8,657 bases of DNA from an uncultured Halomicronema sp. (lineage in GTDB: Bacteria > Cyanobacteriota > Cyanobacteriia > Phormidesmidales > Phormidesmidaceae). Where the stretch lies: contig CALCPB010000521.1 in the NCBI GenBank assembly GCA_937897665.1, positions 1 through 8,657 of the forward strand, given 5' to 3'. This document shows positions 5,707 through 8,657 of this stretch, piece after piece. The notes beneath the pieces are model-generated. The model searched no databases. It was not told where the DNA came from and worked only from the letters and a program-made list of their open reading frames with translations. The position numbers and the translations under genes are program-made. Numbering within the stretch: position 1 is the first letter of the stretch; every line of letters starts with the position of its first letter.

Positions 5707-6024
5707 CTACACCAGCAGCAGATTGCTGATAATCGACCCGACAATGCTCGATTTCACCACGTTCACCAGGCCTTCGTTGAGAGCGATGAGAGCAATAATC
5801 AGTTCGGTAGCGTTGCCAAAGGTCGCGTTTAGCAAGCCGCCCCAAGACGGCCCTAACACAACTGCGATCTCCTCGGTGGCTTGCCCCATCCACCCGGCGA
5901 GGGGAATGATGGCCAAGCCAGCAGTGATAAAAACAATCAGCTCACCCCAGCCTAGATATTCAGCGGCGATCGAAATGGGCACAAATATCAGCAGCCCGTA
6001 AAAGATAAGGTTCTTGATCAACAT
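5707..6024 (-). CDS. N-terminal fragment of the CAX antiporter (105 aa)
   Basis: This piece carries two clear membrane segments (about residues 6-22 and 28-46) and the first alpha repeat with GNATELI (70-76), then a further hydrophobic stretch cut at residue 105. Alone it has only part of the transport core. Confidence 0.6.
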   Translation of the reverse strand: MLIKNLIFYGLLIFVPISIAAEYLGWGELIVFITAGLAIIPLAGWMGQATEEIAVVLGPSWGGLLNATFGNATELIIALIALNEGLVNVVKSSIVGSIISNLLLV

Positions 6025-6191
6025 AAAGTGACGTACAAAAGAAGATGTCAGAATAGCGCCACGCGATCGCCGCTAGCTTGTCCGATGCGGTTCAGCCTGC
6101 CAGCTTGACCGTCGCGATGGCAGCGGGGGTCTTTTTACGCCGTATCACCAGCGGATTGGCCAGCCTGATCATCGACTGACTGCTCCTCATT

Positions 6192-7247
6192 GTGAGTGGC
6201 CAAGTCATTCCACGCAAGGACATTGTGACCACATTCTCAAAGCCTCTAACAATTGCCATGACTGGACTTTTAGTGGTGCTTGGCGGCGGCCTGGCTGCCG
6301 TTGGCCTGTTCTTTTTATGGGCCAGTTCGGGACGGCTCACGGAGTCAGAGCTCGCCCAGCTCAAAACCACTGAGGGCGTGACGACGAAGGCAGCAGCCGA
6401 TGAGTTCACGGTGGTGGCCTACAACATCGGTTATCTGTCGGGGTTGACCAACAACCAAGCCGTGACCCGCGACGAGTCGCTGTATCGTCAAAATCTAGAA
6501 ACTGCAATCGCGGCACTGCAGACCGTTAACCCTGACATCTTGGCCCTGCAGGAAATTGATTTGGATGCGCGGCGCTCGTTTCGCGTTAATCAGGTAGAGG
6601 CGCTAGCAAATGCCCTAGCCTATCCCCAACAGGCGATCGCCGTTAATTGGGACAAGCGGTATGTGCCCTTTCCCTACTGGCCGCCGACCGCCCATTTTGG
6701 TGAAATTTTGTCGGGGCAGGCGATTTTGAGTCAGTTTTCCCTAATGACTCACGAGCGGCTGGTGCTTGATCGCGTGCCGGGCAATCCGTTTTATTACAAC
6801 GCGCTGTATTTGGATCGTCTGGCTCAGGTGGCGACTGTGCAAATCGGTGAGCGATCGCTGGTGATCATCAACCTGCACCTCGAAGCCTTTGACGCCCCCA
6901 CGCGCCAGCGGCAAACGGAGTTTGTGCTGCAGCTGGCCGAAACCTATGGGCAACAGCAGCCGGTCTTGCTGCTGGGTGACTTTAATAGCGCCGTGAATCG
7001 TGAGGCCGAAGGTGAGCCGCGATCGATTGCCACAATGTTGGAATCATCGACGGTGGCGGTAGCAGTGCCGCCCGAGCAACTAGTGCAGCCGGAGCAGCTG
7101 ACCTTTCCCTCTGACGAACCGCAATACAAGCTGGACTACGTTTTTTACACCCCCGATAGTTTAGAAGTGCTGGATGTGCAAGTGCTCACTGCCGCCGCCC
7201 AGGCCTCTGATCATCTGCCGGTCGTTGTGCGGCTGCGGTTCCGATGA
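6192..7247 (+). CDS. Membrane-anchored endonuclease/exonuclease/phosphatase (EEP) protein
   Basis: This 351-residue protein has a basic N-terminus, one hydrophobic segment (about residues 20-44, signal anchor) and an EEP catalytic domain from about 71 to the end. EEP enzymes are Mg2+-dependent phosphodiesterases or phosphatases acting on nucleic acids, phosphoinositides or similar substrates. Visible motifs are VVAYNIG (74-80), LALQEID with the metal-binding Glu121, INLHLEA (226-232), LLGDFNS (260-266), KLDYVFY (313-319) and the terminal SDHLPVVV with His341. The set looks complete, so the enzyme should be active, probably outside the cytoplasmic membrane. The start is GTG 6192; ATG 6258 (residue 23) is a weaker alternative that would cut into the anchor's basic flank. 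Neither has a clear Shine-Dalgarno. Its stop overlaps the kinase start. The substrate is unknown. Confidence 0.88.
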   Translation: MSGQVIPRKDIVTTFSKPLTIAMTGLLVVLGGGLAAVGLFFLWASSGRLTESELAQLKTTEGVTTKAAADEFTVVAYNIGYLSGLTNNQAVTRDESLYRQNLETAIAALQTVNPDILALQEIDLDARRSFRVNQVEALANALAYPQQAIAVNWDKRYVPFPYWPPTAHFGEILSGQAILSQFSLMTHERLVLDRVPGNPFYYNALYLDRLAQVATVQIGERSLVIINLHLEAFDAPTRQRQTEFVLQLAETYGQQQPVLLLGDFNSAVNREAEGEPRSIATMLESSTVAVAVPPEQLVQPEQLTFPSDEPQYKLDYVFYTPDSLEVLDVQVLTAAAQASDHLPVVVRLRFR

Positions 7248-8657
7248 GCCACTGTTTGAATCCTGACTGCGTCCAGCCCCAAAATCCCAGCGACCATCGC
7301 TTTTGTCAGCGCTGTGGCTGGCCGCTACGCCTGGGAGATCGCTATGAAGCCGTCTCGGCGCTCAAGGGCGGGCAAAACAGCCGCACGTTTGTCGGCCGCG
7401 ATCGCACCACGCTGGTACAGCCGCAATGTTTGATCAAACAGTTCACACCCTACGGTGAAACGCGACTAGAACAAGCTACTGCTGCTGAACGCTGGCGGCG
7501 CGATGTGGGGCATTTAGCCACTGCCAGCCAGCATCCCCAGATTCCCAATTTGATGGCTTATTTTGAGCGCGATCGCCACCAGTTTCTCGTGCAGCAATTT
7601 CTGACCGGGCCGCACCTAGAGCAGATCCTGCAGGCAAAACTCGGGCCGTTTGACAGCGACGAAGTCTGGACCTTTTTGCGGGATGTGCTGCCCATCCTGC
7701 ACCACCTGCACCAAAACCGCATCATTCACCGCGACATCAAACCCACTAACTTTCGCCGTCCGCTCGGTCAGCCTCACTGGTGGCTAGTCGATTTGGGAGC
7801 GATCAAACCGTTAACCGCCACCCGCTTAGCACAGCCCGGCACCGTGGTCGGCAGTGCGGACTATGCGGCGCCTGAGCAGTTACGCGGTGAGGCCACCGTG
7901 GCGAGCGATCTCTACAGCTTAGGGGTGGTGTGTCTGCATTTGCTGACGGGGCTGCAGCCCTTCGACCTGTTTGACAGCGGCCAGGGAGGCTGGCACTGGC
8001 GCAGCATCGTGCCCGATGTGTCACCGAGTCTGGCGGCCATCCTCGATGCAATGGTGCAGCCAACCCTGCGCGATCGCCTAGCGAATGTGGCGACAGCGAT
8101 GGTTCAGGTGGGCTTGCCGCCCACCGTCACGTCCCCTGCCTCCGGTGTGCGCTCTCGCGTTAGTCAGTGGATCGCTAAACACACGGTGGATCTGGCGATG
8201 CCAATATTGGCGGCGGTGTCGCTGCCCCAGTCCGATCACCTCTTGCTGCTAACGGCAGCGGGGACGGTGGTCGGGCGCTCGCTGAGTACCCTGGGGGAGT
8301 CCTTTTCTACGCTGTCGCTACAATCGCCTCAGGCGACAGCGATCGCGGCGCATCCCCACGATTGTGCCTTCATCGTGGGCACGGCCCGGGGACAGCTAGA
8401 ACGCTGGCAAGGGCAGGCAGGCAGCTGGCAAGGCCAGGCGGTCGGGGCGATCGCCCACAGCATCACTCAGCTAATGTTTATCGCCGAGGGGCAGCAGTTA
8501 CTCGTCGCCGATGACCACGGTCACCTTTACCGCTGGGATGCCCAGACGCATGAGATCATCGCCACCGGGGCCGCCCATGCCAGCAAAATCACCAGCCTCG
8601 CCCTGAACCACAGCAACACCGTGCTAGCTAGTGGCGACGACCAGGGACAGGTCACCC
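7244..8657 (+). CDS. Four-cysteine Ser/Thr protein kinase with WD-type repeats (partial, 3' end outside)
   Basis: The frame is open for 471 codons to the window edge. It starts with a zinc-ribbon-like four-Cys module (C4, C9, C21, C24; CLNPDC then FCQRCG) typical of cyanobacterial kinases of this class. A Hanks-type kinase domain follows at about 34-282: the ATP-binding lysine in LIKQF (K65), HRDIKPTN (162-169, catalytic D164), DLG replacing DFG (183-185), AAPEQ (208-212) and SDLYSLG (221-227). From about 325 come beta-propeller-like repeats, for example LLLLTAAGTVVGRS, FIVGTARGQLERWQG and LLVADDHGHLYRWD. The glycine loop is degenerate (ALKGGQNSRTF, 39-49). The ATG overlaps the EEP stop as ATGA, with no Shine-Dalgarno, so translation is probably coupled. 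The kinase likely phosphorylates protein targets on Ser/Thr, with the propeller recruiting partners; targets are unknown. Confidence 0.9.
   Translation, partial: MSHCLNPDCVQPQNPSDHRFCQRCGWPLRLGDRYEAVSALKGGQNSRTFVGRDRTTLVQPQCLIKQFTPYGETRLEQATAAERWRRDVGHLATASQHPQIPNLMAYFERDRHQFLVQQFLTGPHLEQILQAKLGPFDSDEVWTFLRDVLPILHHLHQNRIIHRDIKPTNFRRPLGQPHWWLVDLGAIKPLTATRLAQPGTVVGSADYAAPEQLRGEATVASDLYSLGVVCLHLLTGLQPFDLFDSGQGGWHWRSIVPDVSPSLAAILDAMVQPTLRDRLANVATAMVQVGLPPTVTSPASGVRSRVSQWIAKHTVDLAMPILAAVSLPQSDHLLLLTAAGTVVGRSLSTLGESFSTLSLQSPQATAIAAHPHDCAFIVGTARGQLERWQGQAGSWQGQAVGAIAHSITQLMFIAEGQQLLVADDHGHLYRWDAQTHEIIATGAAHASKITSLALNHSNTVLASGDDQGQVT

Larger units (their letters stand above)
4882..6024 (-). pseudogene. 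CAX-type Ca2+/H+ antiporter interrupted by an in-frame TAG
   Basis: Read through, this is a 380-codon member of the CaCA superfamily (CAX branch), an inner-membrane protein that exports Ca2+ in exchange for protons. Both alpha-repeat signatures are present: [15 protein letters not shown] (residues 62-76) and GVILLPIIGNAAEHATAV in the second half. Hydrophobic segments run throughout, and an acidic/Ala-rich loop divides the halves. Codon 106 is TAG (5709-5707) within NLLLV-stop-GISMLLGG, where relatives have Leu, so one T-to-A change from TTG explains it. Both sides stay in the same frame with no other damage. It may be a recent pseudogene, a sequencing error, or two separately translated fragments. 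The start at 6024 has no clear Shine-Dalgarno. It is divergent from the EEP gene, with 167 nt between them. Confidence 0.75.

Noticed and set aside
6097..6137. CTGCCA/TGGCAG hairpin followed by a short T-run between the antiporter and EEP genes
   Set aside because: The stem is six pairs around a 15-nt loop and no plus-strand gene lies upstream to be terminated; likely chance.

Overview
The window looks like a piece of a cyanobacterial chromosome. The HIP1 octamer GCGATCGC recurs throughout (for example 8-15, 233-240, 2179-2186, 2883-2890, 3933-3940, 4602-4609, 6063-6070, and an overlapping double copy at 5405-5418). The gene set also fits: a single-RRM Rbp protein, a four-cysteine Ser/Thr kinase with WD-type repeats, a CAX antiporter, and a DUF1636-CobW pair behind a cobalamin riboswitch. 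The genus cannot be named from sequence alone.

Layout. Positions 1-615 hold no credible gene, only structured DNA and the probable promoter and leader of the RRM gene (616-891), which ends in a strong intrinsic terminator (961-998). A cobalamin riboswitch follows (about 1080-1210), then about 650 nt with no recognisable protein, then DUF1636 (1863-2246) and a CobW-family GTPase (2309-3337). A bidirectional hairpin terminator (3344-3368) separates these from the minus-strand genes. Those read right to left: a CAX-type Ca2+/H+ antiporter broken by an in-frame TAG (6024 to 4882), a MoaD/ThiS-like ubiquitin-fold protein (4718 to 4464) and a two-domain VOC/glyoxalase protein (4193 to 3414). Divergent from the antiporter, on the plus strand, are a membrane-anchored endonuclease/exonuclease/phosphatase (EEP) protein (6192-7247) and, overlapping it by 4 nt, a Ser/Thr kinase that runs off the window end (7244-8657).

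How the parts relate. The B12 riboswitch with DUF1636 and CobW suggests cobalt handling repressed by cobalamin. CobW GTPases deliver Co(II) or Zn(II); DUF1636 is a cysteine-rich companion with no settled function. The EEP protein and kinase look translationally coupled.

The most notable observations are lesions at critical sites in otherwise intact genes. CobW has a TAA where its third codon should be, and a P-loop that lacks the invariant lysine. The antiporter has a TAG in a conserved membrane segment, followed at once by a purine-rich AGGGG and an ATG that could restart translation. These may be real inactivation or specialisation, or base errors in the source assembly; the sequence alone does not decide. 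The long gap between riboswitch and operon contains a His5-ending micro-ORF next to two mutually exclusive hairpins, which is speculative but worth checking.
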